From Candidatus Chloroploca mongolica (GTDB lineage: Bacteria; Chloroflexota; Chloroflexia; Chloroflexales; Chloroflexaceae): 40,159 nt of DNA. The first letter of the stretch is position 1, and every line of letters begins with the position of its first letter. The notes below the pieces were generated by a model that saw nothing but the letters and a program-made list of their open reading frames with translations, did not search any database and was not told the origin of the DNA. This document shows, in pieces, positions 15,953-25,153 of the stretch. The position numbers and the translations under genes were made by a program. Location of the stretch: assembly GCF_004762035.2 (NCBI RefSeq), contig NZ_SIJK02000045.1, forward strand, positions 1 through 40,159. The letters run 5' to 3'.

Positions 15953-16013
15953 TACTATTGGAACACATGAAAGCGCTGGCCTCTGGCCAGCGCTTTCATG
16001 TGTTCTAATAGTA
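15953..16013 (-). terminator. Long hairpin after pgk
   Basis: Arms of 29 bp (15953-15981 and 15985-16013) with a single mismatch and a TCT loop, located 26 bp beyond the pgk stop codon. It is a likely terminator for pgk; no pronounced T-run follows. Confidence 0.65.
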
Positions 16014-16039
16014 TGAACTGTATGCCTAATCGGTGAGGC

Positions 16040-17242
16040 TCAGCGATCCTGAAGCGCCGCGATCCCAGGCAAGCTCTTGCCTTCGAGCAATTCGAGCGAA
16101 GCACCGCCCCCGGTCGAGACGTGCGACATCTGGGCGGCGAGGCCGGCTTGCTCCACCGCAGCGACCGAGTCGCCCCCGCCAACAATCGTGATGGCACCAC
16201 CAGCGGCGGCTTCGGCCATCGCACTGGCAATCGCCCGTGTTCCACTCGCAAACGGGTCAAGCTCGAAGACGCCCATCGGCCCGTTCCAGATGACCAGTTG
16301 CGCGGCGGCGACTTCACTGCGATACTGCTTGGTTGTCTCGGGGCCAATATCGAGCATGCGCCAGCCTGCGGGGATGGCATCAACACTCACCACCTTCGTG
16401 TTGGCCTCGGCGCTGAACGCATCGGCAATCACGGCATCAACTGGGAGCAAGAGGCGCACATTGGCTGCCTTGGCCTTGGCGATCAACGCCCGCGCCGTCT
16501 CAACGCTGTCAGGCTCGATAAGCGAATCGCCCATCTCTTTGCCTTCGGCCAGCAGGAACGTATTGGCCATGCCACCGCCGATCAGCAGCGCATCAACCTT
16601 GCCGAGCAGGTTGTCAATAACCCCGATCTTATCACTGATCTTGGCCCCGCCGATGATCGTCACAAAGGGGCGTTTCGGTTGTTCCAGCGCCCCGCCGATA
16701 TACTCAAGCTCTTTCTCCATCAGGAAGCCGGCGACGGCAGGCAAGTGGTGCGCCACCCCTTCGGTGGAGGCATTGGCACGATGAGCTGCACCAAAGGCGT
16801 CGTTGACAAACACATCACCCAGGCGGGCCAGTTCTGCGGCCATCCCGGCGTCATTCGCCTCTTCACGTGAGTCAAACCGCGTATTCTCCAGCATCAAGAC
16901 CGTCCCAGGCTGCAGCGCCGCAGCGGCAGCCTCGGCGGCCTCGCCCGTCGTGACTTCGGTTTTGCGCACTTCGTGGGCCTCGGGCAGCAACTCAAAGAGG
17001 CGCTCAACGACTGGGCGCATACTATACTTTGCATTGACCTTGCCTTTGGGTCGTCCCAGGTGTGACATCAACACCACCCCATTGGCCCCTTGCTCTAACA
17101 AATAACGGATTGTCGGCAACGCGGCGCGAATGCGGGTATCATCAGTGACACTGCCCTCACTATCCTGAGGCACATTAAAGTCTACGCGTACCAGGGCACG
17201 CTTGCCATTCCATTCGATATCACGGACGGTCTTTTTATTCAT
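16040..17242 (-). CDS. pgk: Phosphoglycerate kinase
   Basis: Transfers phosphate between 1,3-bisphosphoglycerate and ADP in glycolysis, gluconeogenesis and the Calvin cycle. The 400-residue protein has normal length. Diagnostic segments in order: [74 protein letters not shown] and [18 protein letters not shown]. The open frame extends 16 codons upstream, but ATG 17242 has GAAGGAG at 8 nt and gives the normal N-terminus. It stands between two palindromes and is followed downstream by an AT-rich foreign gene. Confidence 0.97.
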   Translation of the reverse strand: MNKKTVRDIEWNGKRALVRVDFNVPQDSEGSVTDDTRIRAALPTIRYLLEQGANGVVLMSHLGRPKGKVNAKYSMRPVVERLFELLPEAHEVRKTEVTTGEAAEAAAAALQPGTVLMLENTRFDSREEANDAGMAAELARLGDVFVNDAFGAAHRANASTEGVAHHLPAVAGFLMEKELEYIGGALEQPKRPFVTIIGGAKISDKIGVIDNLLGKVDALLIGGGMANTFLLAEGKEMGDSLIEPDSVETARALIAKAKAANVRLLLPVDAVIADAFSAEANTKVVSVDAIPAGWRMLDIGPETTKQYRSEVAAAQLVIWNGPMGVFELDPFASGTRAIASAMAEAAAGGAITIVGGGDSVAAVEQAGLAAQMSHVSTGGGASLELLEGKSLPGIAALQDR

Positions 17243-17295
17243 CAGGGAAGCTCCTTCTGCGGTTTCTCCCAACGGTGAGTATTGTAGCATATTTG

Positions 17296-17333
17296 CGATG
17301 GCTTTCGCGGGCGTGCGCCCGCGAAAGCCATCG
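17296..17333. terminator. Hairpin between the HAD gene and pgk
   Basis: Perfect 18-bp arms (17296-17313 and 17316-17333) with a 2-nt loop, 9 bp beyond the stop of the HAD gene and upstream of pgk. It is likely the terminator of the HAD phosphatase gene. Confidence 0.6.
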
Positions 17334-17342
17334 TGGCAAAGC

Positions 17343-18011
17343 CTAGCGGTCTTCTTTGTTGCACAGTAGATCCCGCAGATCGGCGACGCTGTGGACGAGG
17401 GCGTGAGGGTTGGCTTCGGTCAGTTCGTCCAGCGTGCCGTAGCCGTAGGTGACGGCAATACATGGCAGGCTGTGCGCGCGTGCGCCTTCGATGTCATAGA
17501 CCGTGTCGCCAATCATGAGGCTCGCGCTGCGTTCGGTTGGGCTGAGTAGATCGAGCACCGCGCCAATGACTTCGGCTTTGGTGCCAATGCGATCGTCAGG
17601 GGTCGAGCCAATGATGGCGACGAAGAAGCGCGTTAGGCCAAAATGATCGAGAATGCCCTGCGCCGGGATAATGAATTTCGAGGTTGCAACATAGAGGCGG
17701 ATGCCGCTTGCTTGCAATTCGGCGAGCAACTCGGGGATGCCTTCGTAGAGTTGGTTCTCGTACATCCCGATAGATAGATACCGCTCGCGATAGATGGTGA
17801 CGGCCTCTTCCGCCAGCGTGTCATCGCCAAGATACGCACGTAAACTGGCGCGCAGGGGTGGCCCGATCCAACTGCGCAGCGTCTCAGCGTCAGGAAGGGG
17901 CTTCCCCAGGGTGTTGAGCGTATGGCCAAAGGTGCGGGTAATGCCCTCGTAGGGATCGGTCAGGGTTCCGTCAAGGTCAAAGAGCAGGGCTGGGTGGCGG
18001 GGCTGTCGCAT
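17343..18011 (-). CDS. HAD-superfamily hydrolase, phosphoglycolate phosphatase-like
   Basis: A 222-residue haloacid dehalogenase-type phosphatase. Motif [11 protein letters not shown] (about 11-20) carries the nucleophile and acid aspartates, motif II is VATSKF (Thr near 109), motif III includes the Lys in IGTKAEVIG, and motif IV is [13 protein letters not shown] helical cap lies between motifs I and II, as in the Gph/PgmB group. The substrate could be phosphoglycolate or another small phosphate ester. It is transcribed divergently from the moxR-vwa pair and lies upstream of pgk on the same strand. Confidence 0.88.
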   Translation of the reverse strand: MRQPRHPALLFDLDGTLTDPYEGITRTFGHTLNTLGKPLPDAETLRSWIGPPLRASLRAYLGDDTLAEEAVTIYRERYLSIGMYENQLYEGIPELLAELQASGIRLYVATSKFIIPAQGILDHFGLTRFFVAIIGSTPDDRIGTKAEVIGAVLDLLSPTERSASLMIGDTVYDIEGARAHSLPCIAVTYGYGTLDELTEANPHALVHSVADLRDLLCNKEDR

Positions 18012-18239
18012 AACTGTCTATTTCTCGAAAACGGGACCAGGTCTGGTCGAAGTTCAGCACACGCACGATGTGTGCGACTCATCCTTCTCACTATACCACC
18101 CGTTTTTCCAGGTGACAATCCTGCCGTTCCGATAGGCATCGTGGTATACTGAAAGTGTTCCCCCTCGATTCCTAGCTCTTCCATGCTCGCCAGGGTTGCC
18201 CTGCGAGTGGTGATCCTCAACAGAAAGGTGGCGTTGCGC

Positions 18240-19226
18240 ATGCTCAATTCGATTACCGATGTGCGTGAGATCCTCGCGACCCAGCAGTATATTGCTTCCG
18301 ACGAGATTTGTACGGCGATGTTTCTGGCTGATAAACTCGGCAAGCCGCTGCTCGCCGAAGGCCCCGCCGGGGTTGGCAAGACTGAATTGGCCAAGAGTTG
18401 GGCGCTCGCGAATGGCCGCGAGTTGATCCGTTTGCAGTGTTATGAAGGTCTCGATGAGACCAAGGCCCTCTATGAGTGGGAGTATGCCAAGCAGTTGCTC
18501 TATACGCAGTTGCTGCGTGAGAAGCTGAGCGATCTGCTCGGTGATTCGCGTACCCTGCGTGAGGCCGCCGATCGCCTGGCGAACGAAGAGGATGTCTTCT
18601 TCTCCGAGCGTTTTCTGCTGCCACGTCCGCTGCTCCGCGCCATTACCAGCGACCAACCGGTGGTGCTGCTGATCGATGAGATCGACCGCGCTGATGCCGA
18701 GTTTGAAGCCTTTCTGCTTGAGGTGCTCAGCGATTTTCAGGTCAGCGTCCCGGAACTTGGCACTCTCAAAGCCAAACATCAGCCGACCGTTTTGCTCACC
18801 TCAAATAATACCCGCGAGTTGAGCGAGGCCCTCAAGCGGCGCTGTCTCTATATTCATATTGATTATCCTGACCTTGAGGCCGAGTTGCGCGTGATCCAGT
18901 TGAAGGTGCCCGGTCTTTCCCCGAAATTGGCCCGCCAGGCCATTGAATATGTGCAACGTCTCCGTAAAATGGATCTGAAGAAACACCCGAGTGTCAGTGA
19001 AACAATTGATTGGGCCCGGGCTTTGCTTGAACTCAACAGTCGGCAGATCGACAAGAGCACCCTCGATACGACGCTGAACGTGCTGTTGAAGTATGAAAGC
19101 GATATTCAACGGGCCAAACGTGCGCTGCAAGGCGGTGAGCGTGGTGACCGCCCCGAGCGCCCCGAGCGCGGTGATCGCCCGGATCGCCCGCGGAACCGTT
19201 ATCCTGGTGGTGAATGGAATAACTAA
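18240..19226 (+). CDS. MoxR-family AAA+ ATPase
   Basis: A 328-residue ATPase of the MoxR/CoxD type. Walker A is EGPAGVGKTELAK near 40-52, Walker B LLIDEIDRAD near 142-151, sensor 1 LLTSNNTRELSEALKRRC. The C-terminus is a charged tail of Glu-Arg-Gly-Asp-Arg-Pro repeats, unusual for the family and probably flexible. MoxR ATPases act with VWA proteins as chaperone-like remodelling pairs, e.g. metal-cofactor insertion by CoxD/CoxE. ATG 18240 is chosen because AAAGGTGG lies 9 nt upstream; the 19-codon extension lacks support. The VWA gene starts 2 nt after its stop. Confidence 0.92.
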   Translation: MLNSITDVREILATQQYIASDEICTAMFLADKLGKPLLAEGPAGVGKTELAKSWALANGRELIRLQCYEGLDETKALYEWEYAKQLLYTQLLREKLSDLLGDSRTLREAADRLANEEDVFFSERFLLPRPLLRAITSDQPVVLLIDEIDRADAEFEAFLLEVLSDFQVSVPELGTLKAKHQPTVLLTSNNTRELSEALKRRCLYIHIDYPDLEAELRVIQLKVPGLSPKLARQAIEYVQRLRKMDLKKHPSVSETIDWARALLELNSRQIDKSTLDTTLNVLLKYESDIQRAKRALQGGERGDRPERPERGDRPDRPRNRYPGGEWNN

Positions 19227-19228
19227 GT

Positions 19229-20656
19229 ATGGATCGACGTATCACTGAATTTATTGCCGCCCTGCGGGCCGCTGGTATCCGGGTCAGCCTCGCTGAAACG
19301 GCTGATGCGATGCGGGCGATTGAGCAGGCAGGGATTACCGATCGTCGCCTCTTTGAACTGGTTATGCAGACGAGTCTGATCAAGGATGCGAAAGATTTTA
19401 CGACCTTCCGCGAGCTCTTTCCACTCTATTTTGGCAAAGAAGCGCCCCCGCCGCTGCAGCAACCCGGCGGCGGTCAGCTTTCTGAGCAAGAGCATGAACA
19501 GTTGATGGAGCACCTCGCCCAGATGCTGGCGCAGATGAGTCCGGAACAACTGGCGCAACTCTTTCGCTCGATGATGACCGGCCAGCCCCTCTCGGCCCAA
19601 GAGATGGGCCAGTTGATGGATGGCATTGCGCCGCCGCATGTCTCGAATCCACGCTATCGCGATTGGATGACGCGGCAGGCCTTGCGTGAGTTGAATTTCA
19701 ACCAGTTGAATAAGGCGCTCCGCGAGTTGCTTGACGCTCTGCGTGACGAGGGTATGTCCGAAGAGGCACTGCAAGCGATCGAGCAGGCTGCCCGTGAAAA
19801 CCAGGCCGCGCTCGCTGAACAGATCGGCCAGCAGGTCGCCCAGCAAATGGCCGAGCAGGCGCGTGGCGACGGGCAGGCCATTCCGCGTCAACGCTCCGAG
19901 AGCGAGTTGCTCGACCGGCCTTTTGATCAGTTGAATGAACGCGATGCGGACGATATGCGCAAGATTGTCAATCGCCTCGCGGCCCGTCTGCGCACACGCC
20001 TTGCTTTGCGCCAGCGTCGGGGCAAAACAGGTACCCTTGATGCCAAGACGACGATCCGTACCAATCAGCGTTTTGGTGGGGTGCCGATGGTTGTTCGCCA
20101 TCGCAAGCGCCATCTCAAACCAAAACTTGTGGTGCTCTGTGACCGTAGTGTCTCGACCGAACGAGTGATGACCTTTATGTTGCTGATGGTCTATTCACTC
20201 CACGACCAACTGAGTCGCACTCGTTCCTTCGCCTTCATTGATCGCCTGCACGATATGAGCCGCTACTTTAACGAGGCTCGCCCCGAAACCGCTATTGCTC
20301 AGGTGATGGATGAGATCCGTCCAACACGCAGTTACAGCACGGATCTTGGCTATGCCCTCAGTGAGTTTGTCCGCGATCACCTGAGTTGCGTTGATCAACG
20401 CACGACCGTGATTCTGCTTGGTGATGGGCGCAATAATGAAAATGATCCGGGGCTTGCCGCGTTTGCCCAGATCTGCCGCCGTGCCCGACGGGTGGTCTGG
20501 TTTGCCACCGAAGAACAGCGGAAGTGGGGCGTCTACGATCCCGGCTCATTGAGTAGCGACATCTATAAGTACGCCCCGATGTGCGATGCGATGCTCGAGG
20601 TGACCAACCTGCGCCAACTTGCCGACGCGATTGACCGCCTCTTTGTCCGGGCGTAG
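19229..20656 (+). CDS. CoxE-like VWA-domain protein
   Basis: A 475-residue protein. The N-terminal half (about 1-250) is helical with a Gln/Met-rich stretch (EHEQLMEHLAQMLAQM). The C-terminal VWA domain begins at KLVVLCDRSVST, a DXSXS metal-ion site, and contains later TDLGYAL and LLGDGRNN. This layout is typical of CoxE/YeaD-type partners of MoxR ATPases. The gene begins 2 nt after the ATPase gene, so the two are translationally coupled. The stop codon TAG overlaps the first bases of a palindromic repeat. A second protein with the same C-terminus may end at the left edge of the window. Confidence 0.9.
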   Translation: MDRRITEFIAALRAAGIRVSLAETADAMRAIEQAGITDRRLFELVMQTSLIKDAKDFTTFRELFPLYFGKEAPPPLQQPGGGQLSEQEHEQLMEHLAQMLAQMSPEQLAQLFRSMMTGQPLSAQEMGQLMDGIAPPHVSNPRYRDWMTRQALRELNFNQLNKALRELLDALRDEGMSEEALQAIEQAARENQAALAEQIGQQVAQQMAEQARGDGQAIPRQRSESELLDRPFDQLNERDADDMRKIVNRLAARLRTRLALRQRRGKTGTLDAKTTIRTNQRFGGVPMVVRHRKRHLKPKLVVLCDRSVSTERVMTFMLLMVYSLHDQLSRTRSFAFIDRLHDMSRYFNEARPETAIAQVMDEIRPTRSYSTDLGYALSEFVRDHLSCVDQRTTVILLGDGRNNENDPGLAAFAQICRRARRVVWFATEEQRKWGVYDPGSLSSDIYKYAPMCDAMLEVTNLRQLADAIDRLFVRA

Positions 20657-20773
20657 GGGCACGGTGCCGCCGTGCCCCTACCGGAAGACGCCGTGCCCCT
20701 ACCGGAAGACGGCCCGCCATCGGTAGGCGTCGGGGCGGTGGGGCGTTGGGGCACGGCGCCGCCGTGCCCCTAC
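20653..20773. repeat. GGGGCACGGC-type palindromic repeat cluster
   Basis: Two palindromes based on GTAGGGGCACGG...CCGTGCCCCTAC (20653-20681 and about 20748-20773) flank a shorter CGGAAGAC-containing stretch repeated twice. The first palindrome supplies the TAG stop of the VWA gene. Related copies occur at 23638-23667 and 27990-28089. Confidence 0.7.
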
Positions 20774-20798
20774 TTGCAGATGTGCGAGGATCTCACTC

Positions 20799-21200
20799 AT
20801 GTTTTTCCTGGTGACTGAGGTGCATAACTTTGGCGGCTTTTTTGGTGGTGATACCGTCTCGTTGAGCGGCAAAGCCTGGCGCGATCCTGAGGCTGCCGAG
20901 CAGACCTTGACGATTGACGAGGCGGCCCTGGTCAACCTCATGGATCGGCACCTGGTGGCGGCGGGGATGTTGCTCGAACTAACCTTTGCCGGTGCGCGGG
21001 TCGAAGCAGCGGTTGTGCGGGGCGCTTCTGAGCATGCGACGTTGCGGCGCGCTCTGGGTGAACCTGAACTGCCTGCCTCCTTCTCCGGATTAACCCTCTT
21101 GAGTTGCCGTTGTGCGGCGTGCAAGCTCTGGGTTACGCCAGTGCGACGCGCTGAAACCGAGGTTTGTCCCCTGTGTGGGCGAGGGGTCGCGCTGCGCTAG
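20799..21200 (+). CDS. Uncharacterised protein with C-terminal zinc ribbon
   Basis: A 133-residue protein I do not recognise. The N-terminal part (about 1-100) begins MFFLVTEVHNFGGFFGGD and looks like a small alpha/beta fold. The last 35 residues carry four cysteines in two pairs, CAAC and CPLC (plus one extra Cys), consistent with a zinc ribbon. GAGGAT lies upstream of the ATG. It follows the moxR-vwa pair on the same strand across a 140-bp repeat cluster, so a functional link is possible but not shown. Confidence 0.65.
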   Translation: MFFLVTEVHNFGGFFGGDTVSLSGKAWRDPEAAEQTLTIDEAALVNLMDRHLVAAGMLLELTFAGARVEAAVVRGASEHATLRRALGEPELPASFSGLTLLSCRCAACKLWVTPVRRAETEVCPLCGRGVALR

Positions 21201-21229
21201 CGTGTCTACATACGATACGTATCGACTTC

Positions 21230-21269
21230 GCCCCGCACGGGTGCGCCGCACGGCGCACCCGTGCGGGGC
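21230..21269 (+). terminator. Perfect 18-bp hairpin after the zinc-ribbon gene
   Basis: Arms 21230-21247 and 21252-21269 with loop GCAC lie between the zinc-ribbon gene and the GH18 promoter. A separate 12-bp palindrome CGATACGTATCG lies at 21213-21224. Confidence 0.6.
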
Positions 21270-21278
21270 AACAAACCC

Positions 21279-21308
21279 TTGACACCTGCAAGACGCGACT
21301 CGTATAAT
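21279..21308 (+). promoter_or_regulatory. Consensus sigma-70 promoter of the GH18 gene
   Basis: TTGACA (21279-21284), 18 bp, TATAAT (21303-21308). Both boxes are perfect. The -10 box overlaps the in-frame ATG at 21307, which therefore cannot be the start codon and supports ATG 21331. Confidence 0.82.
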
Positions 21309-21330
21309 GCAGGCGAAGGGAAAGAAGCTT

Positions 21331-22596
21331 ATGCGTCGTCGCGTCTCATTCGTCTCGTTGCTCCTGGGTCTCCTCTATATGACCGCACTTGGCCTGGCAG
21401 GTGTGCTGATTTGGCAAACACTGATGCTGGCCCGTGCTTTGCCCGAGGTTCAGGCGGCTGCCGCAGAAATTGCGCTGGCAACGGCAACCCCGGTGCCGAC
21501 AGCCGTGCCCATGATTGTCTTGCCAACCCCGGTGCCGCCGACCCCGATGCCAACAACTGAAGTGCCTGATCCAGGCCCGGTCAATTATCATCCCAAGAGT
21601 GGCCGCTATATTATTGCCTGGTTGCCGCCCCTCTTTGAAGGTGGCGCACGTGATTCCTTTTTTGCGAATGCCGATATTATTGATGATATTAGTCCGTTCT
21701 GGTACTCGACGGATGCAAGTGGCCGCCTCTTTGGCACCCGCAATGACGATCTGGTGCGCATTGCCCACGAGCATAATATCCGCATCATTCCGTCGATTCA
21801 TAATGTGACGGCAACGCCTGGTGTCGTAGCCGGGGTGCTGCGCAATCCGGCCATCCGCGCCCGTCATGTCCAGCATATTGTTGATGAAGTGCTGGCCCGT
21901 GGCTACGATGGCATTGATATCGACTACGAAAGTCTCGATCCTTCGCTGCGCGCTGATTATACGGCGTTTATTGTCGAGTTGAGTACGGCCTTACGTCAGC
22001 ACGAGAAGCTCTTGACCGTGGCTGTCCATGCCAAGTCAAGTGATTTCGGTGGACTTGGTGGCTTTCAAGATTGGGTCGCCATTGGCCCCTATATTGACCA
22101 GTTGCGCATCATGACCTACGATTATCACTGGCGTGGCAGTGGCCCCGGGCCGGTTGCCCCAGCCTACTGGATCAATGCAGTGGCTGAGTATGCGCAGTCG
22201 GTCATTGATCCAGCCAAAGTCTTGATCGGGGTCCATTTCTATGGCTATGACTGGCCCCCATCTGGGCGGGCGACCGCACGTACCTGGCGGGTGATCGAAG
22301 AGATTATTAATTCCCAGGGGTCAACCGTCAATTTTATGGAACGCAATAGCTCTGGGCCAGTCGAAGAGAGCTATTTTTCGTATCGCAGCGCCGAAGGTAC
22401 GCGCCAGGTCTGGTTTATGACCGAGACCGGGCTTGGTTCCAAGATCCAGACGATCCAGGCGATGGATCTGGCCGGCATCGCGATCTGGCAACTCGGCTAT
22501 GAAAAACCTGAATACTGGCGCATTGTGCGCGAGAGTATGGTCAAAGATACGGCGCACGTTCAGCGGGCGTTGACCCCGCTGATCCCCGATCATTAA
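21331..22596 (+). CDS. Membrane-anchored GH18 glycosidase (chitinase/SpoVS-cortical hydrolase-like)
   Basis: A 421-residue exported glycoside hydrolase family 18 protein. An N-terminal hydrophobic anchor (about 6-28) is followed by a Pro/Thr/Val linker and the catalytic barrel from about residue 75. The GH18 signature DGIDIDYE is present with its catalytic Glu. MTYDYHWRG and the C-terminal GIAIWQLGYE fit the family. It resembles YaaH/YdhD-like enzymes that cleave N-acetylglucosaminyl links in cell-wall material. It has its own consensus promoter, which fixes the start at 21331. The next gene begins 10 nt after the stop and is probably co-transcribed. Confidence 0.88.
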   Translation: MRRRVSFVSLLLGLLYMTALGLAGVLIWQTLMLARALPEVQAAAAEIALATATPVPTAVPMIVLPTPVPPTPMPTTEVPDPGPVNYHPKSGRYIIAWLPPLFEGGARDSFFANADIIDDISPFWYSTDASGRLFGTRNDDLVRIAHEHNIRIIPSIHNVTATPGVVAGVLRNPAIRARHVQHIVDEVLARGYDGIDIDYESLDPSLRADYTAFIVELSTALRQHEKLLTVAVHAKSSDFGGLGGFQDWVAIGPYIDQLRIMTYDYHWRGSGPGPVAPAYWINAVAEYAQSVIDPAKVLIGVHFYGYDWPPSGRATARTWRVIEEIINSQGSTVNFMERNSSGPVEESYFSYRSAEGTRQVWFMTETGLGSKIQTIQAMDLAGIAIWQLGYEKPEYWRIVRESMVKDTAHVQRALTPLIPDH

Positions 22597-22606
22597 GCAT
22601 GGAGCT

Positions 22607-23641
22607 ATGGCACCCATCGTGGAACCTGAAGTCAAGGTTGATGTTACTGAAGCGCTCCATCTCTATGAGCGCGGTGTGGCGGCGGCTCGTGCCGATAATC
22701 GGCGGGTTGCCGCTGGCTTCTTGACCCGTGCGTTGCGCCTCGATCCCCGCAACGAGTCGGCCTGGCTCTGGTTGAGCGGCGTGCTTGATGATCCCCACGA
22801 GCGTGCTTTTTGTCTGCGCTCGGTTCTTACGCTGAATCCGCACAATACCCACGCTCAACGCGGTCTGCGCTTGCTCGAAACACGCGGCCTCCTCAATGGG
22901 CAGGCTGATAAAGCGCCTGCTATGACGCTCCCTTCACTTCCCGTGGAAACCAAAGAGCGCCCGGTTGACCGTGATGCCTGGTGGATCAATTGGCGTCGCT
23001 CGAACCGTGAGTGGAGCCGGAGCCGCCTCCTCTTTTGGATCTTCCCGATTATTCTGCTCGTTGTTGCTATTGGTCTCTACCAGAGTTTTGTGGTAGCTGT
23101 CGAGCGGAGTGCGGCCGTGATTGTTGCGCCTACTGAAGATGTGGCAAGCGTGGCGCTGTTTGTGCCGCCACCCGTGCCAACCATTGAACCGGTGCTCGAG
23201 GCCGAGCCACTAGCCGTCGTTGAAGGCCTGACTATCGGCTATCTGGGGGCACTCGAGAGCCTGCGTGCCGATCTCCGGGTTGCCACCGAGACCTATCGCG
23301 AGGCGACGACCATGCTTGCGGGTGGTTCCGTCGGGGCGGTTGCCGCGACCCAACGTCTGCGTGCGACTGTCGCTTCTTCACGTGAGGCCATGAGCCAGTT
23401 GCGCCCCCCCGGCACGTTGCAGCCTGCGCACGATGATTATCTAACCGGGCTCAATCTGCAACTCGAAGGCCTCGATGCCGTGCTCGATTTTTATAGTGGC
23501 TACGATGTGGCCAACGCGAACCGCGCCGCGCAGCGCTTCCAGGAAGCCCGCGCTTACCTCGAACGTGCGCAGGCCACCTTTGCCGCCGAAGCACGCCAAC
23601 TCGCCGATCTCAGCAGCACAACCGCCCAAACCCCACGGTAG
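22607..23641 (+). CDS. TPR-like single-pass membrane protein, function unknown
   Basis: A 344-residue protein. The cytoplasmic N-terminal part (about 1-95) has two TPR-like helical repeats (ALHLYERGVAAARADNRRVA and the following stretch with LDPRNESAWLWLSGV). A membrane helix (about 143-163, LLFWIFPIILLVVAIGLY) follows, and the outer C-terminal part is helical and Ala/Arg-rich. No enzyme motif is seen. A GGAG ribosome site ends only 2 nt before ATG 22607, unusually close, so the start is not certain. It lies 10 nt after the GH18 gene, suggesting a joint envelope role. Its TAG stop overlaps a palindromic repeat. Confidence 0.75.
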   Translation: MAPIVEPEVKVDVTEALHLYERGVAAARADNRRVAAGFLTRALRLDPRNESAWLWLSGVLDDPHERAFCLRSVLTLNPHNTHAQRGLRLLETRGLLNGQADKAPAMTLPSLPVETKERPVDRDAWWINWRRSNREWSRSRLLFWIFPIILLVVAIGLYQSFVVAVERSAAVIVAPTEDVASVALFVPPPVPTIEPVLEAEPLAVVEGLTIGYLGALESLRADLRVATETYREATTMLAGGSVGAVAATQRLRATVASSREAMSQLRPPGTLQPAHDDYLTGLNLQLEGLDAVLDFYSGYDVANANRAAQRFQEARAYLERAQATFAAEARQLADLSSTTAQTPR

Positions 23642-23800
23642 GGTCACGGCGCCGCCGTGCCCCTACCCCCTAGGGCAATTGCATCATACGAAACCGGATA
23701 CAACAAGACGCTCTATCAGGGCACCCGCAAGGGGTGCCCCTCCAGGCCGAGGGCCGGATCCGGTGTACGGGCACCCCTTGCGGGTGCCCTCGCGGGGTGC
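23638..23800. repeat. Compound intergenic repeat: GGGGCACGGC and GGGCACCC families
   Basis: A copy of the first family (23638-23667, GTAGGGTCACGGCGCCGC and its complement) provides the stop codon of the TPR-like gene. A palindrome pair of the second family follows (23717-23741 and 23768-23790), separated by GGGCCGGATCCGGTGTA, matching the cluster at 9585-9704. Confidence 0.65.
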
Positions 23801-23827
23801 ATACACGGAAGATGCAATCACCATGCC

Positions 23828-25069
23828 CTACCCCCCGACGGGAAACCGCACCGCCGCAAGACGTTCGCCGGCGGCACGCAGCGTTTCCAACTTTTTAGCA
23901 AAGCAAAAACGGGCCAGCAGAGGCAACGGTTGACTGCCCGCATGCGCTCCCCTCGGCGCATAAAAAGCCGAAGGCGGGATCGCCGCAACCCCGATCTCGC
24001 GGGTCAACCAGCGACAAAAGGCACCATCATCGGCAAAGCCTGTGCCACTGAGATCCGCCATCACAAAATAACTGCCTTCGGTCGACAATGTCGGTAGGCC
24101 AGCCTCGTGCAACAGCGTTTGCAAGAGCGTATAACGCTCAAGGTACTCGGCCCGCAGGTCCTCGTAATAGCCATTGGTGCGTGCCGTTTCAAGCGCTGCC
24201 GCCGCCGCATCTTGCAAAGGCGTCGCGGTCGCAAATGTAATCCACTGATGCGCGGCCCGCAACGCATCGTTGAGCGCCGCCGGCCCAACCGCATACCCGA
24301 TCTTCCACCCGGTCACACTGAAGGTCTTGCCAATGCTATTGATCGTCAGGGTACGCTCCCACATCCCGGGTAGGCTCGCAATGCCCTGATGCTCGGCGTC
24401 GCCAAAAACCAGTTGATCATAGACCTCATCCGCAATCACAGTTACATCATACTCAATGCAGAGCGACGCAATGAGCTCGAGTTCAGCCGGGCGAAAGACC
24501 TTGCCCGTTGGATTATGGGGCGTATTGAGCATCAAGATCCGTGTGTGTGGGGAAAAAGCCGCCCGCAAATCCTCAGGATCAAACCACCACGCATGCGCAG
24601 GTACTCCGGTCAGCGACGAAGCTTGCCCTTCCCCCGGGGGATGCAGCCGCACATAACGGGGGACTCCGCCAGCCATCGTTACCGCAGGCACATACGCATC
24701 ATAGAATGGCTCAAAGATTATCACTTCGTCACCAGGATTGACAAGCGCTTGAATTGCCCCAAAGAGCGCCTCGGTGGCCCCGCTGGTCACGGTGATCTCG
24801 CGGGCGGGATCAAACGCCTGGCGTCCCTGAGCCTGCCATGTGGCCGCCACCGCCTCACGCAGCCGGGGCAAGCCCTGATAGGGGGCATACTGGTTCAAAT
24901 CGGCCTCGACCGCCGCGACCGCCGCCGCTTTCACCCAGGCTGGTCCCGCAAAATCCGGGAACCCCTGTCCCAGATTGACCGCGCCACACTGAACGGCCAG
25001 CGCACTGATTTCGGCAAAAATCGTGGTTCCAAAGCCACGCACACGCTCGGCGGGGTGACGACTGCTCAT
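23828..25069 (-). CDS. Class I/II pyridoxal-phosphate aminotransferase
   Basis: A 413-residue fold-type I aminotransferase, close to the methionine/kynurenine-oxoglutarate transaminase (YbdL/KAT) group. Seen are NLGQGFPDF, YAPYQGLPRLREAVA, SGATEALF, NTPHNPTGKV (substrate/cofactor Asn), ADEVYDQLVF and the PLP lysine in NSIGKTFSVTGWKIGY. The usual reaction moves the amino group of aromatic amino acids, methionine or glutamine to 2-oxo acids. AGGAG precedes the ATG. It is alone on the minus strand, its upstream region filled by a 77-bp tandem repeat. Confidence 0.93.
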   Translation of the reverse strand: MSSRHPAERVRGFGTTIFAEISALAVQCGAVNLGQGFPDFAGPAWVKAAAVAAVEADLNQYAPYQGLPRLREAVAATWQAQGRQAFDPAREITVTSGATEALFGAIQALVNPGDEVIIFEPFYDAYVPAVTMAGGVPRYVRLHPPGEGQASSLTGVPAHAWWFDPEDLRAAFSPHTRILMLNTPHNPTGKVFRPAELELIASLCIEYDVTVIADEVYDQLVFGDAEHQGIASLPGMWERTLTINSIGKTFSVTGWKIGYAVGPAALNDALRAAHQWITFATATPLQDAAAAALETARTNGYYEDLRAEYLERYTLLQTLLHEAGLPTLSTEGSYFVMADLSGTGFADDGAFCRWLTREIGVAAIPPSAFYAPRGAHAGSQPLPLLARFCFAKKLETLRAAGERLAAVRFPVGG

Positions 25070-25153
25070 AGATACGCTCCTGCTCTTGAGGGTGATGAAT
25101 TGTGCTGTATGGTACCATATCCCCCACTGCGATGGTGCTAGAGGGCCACGCCA

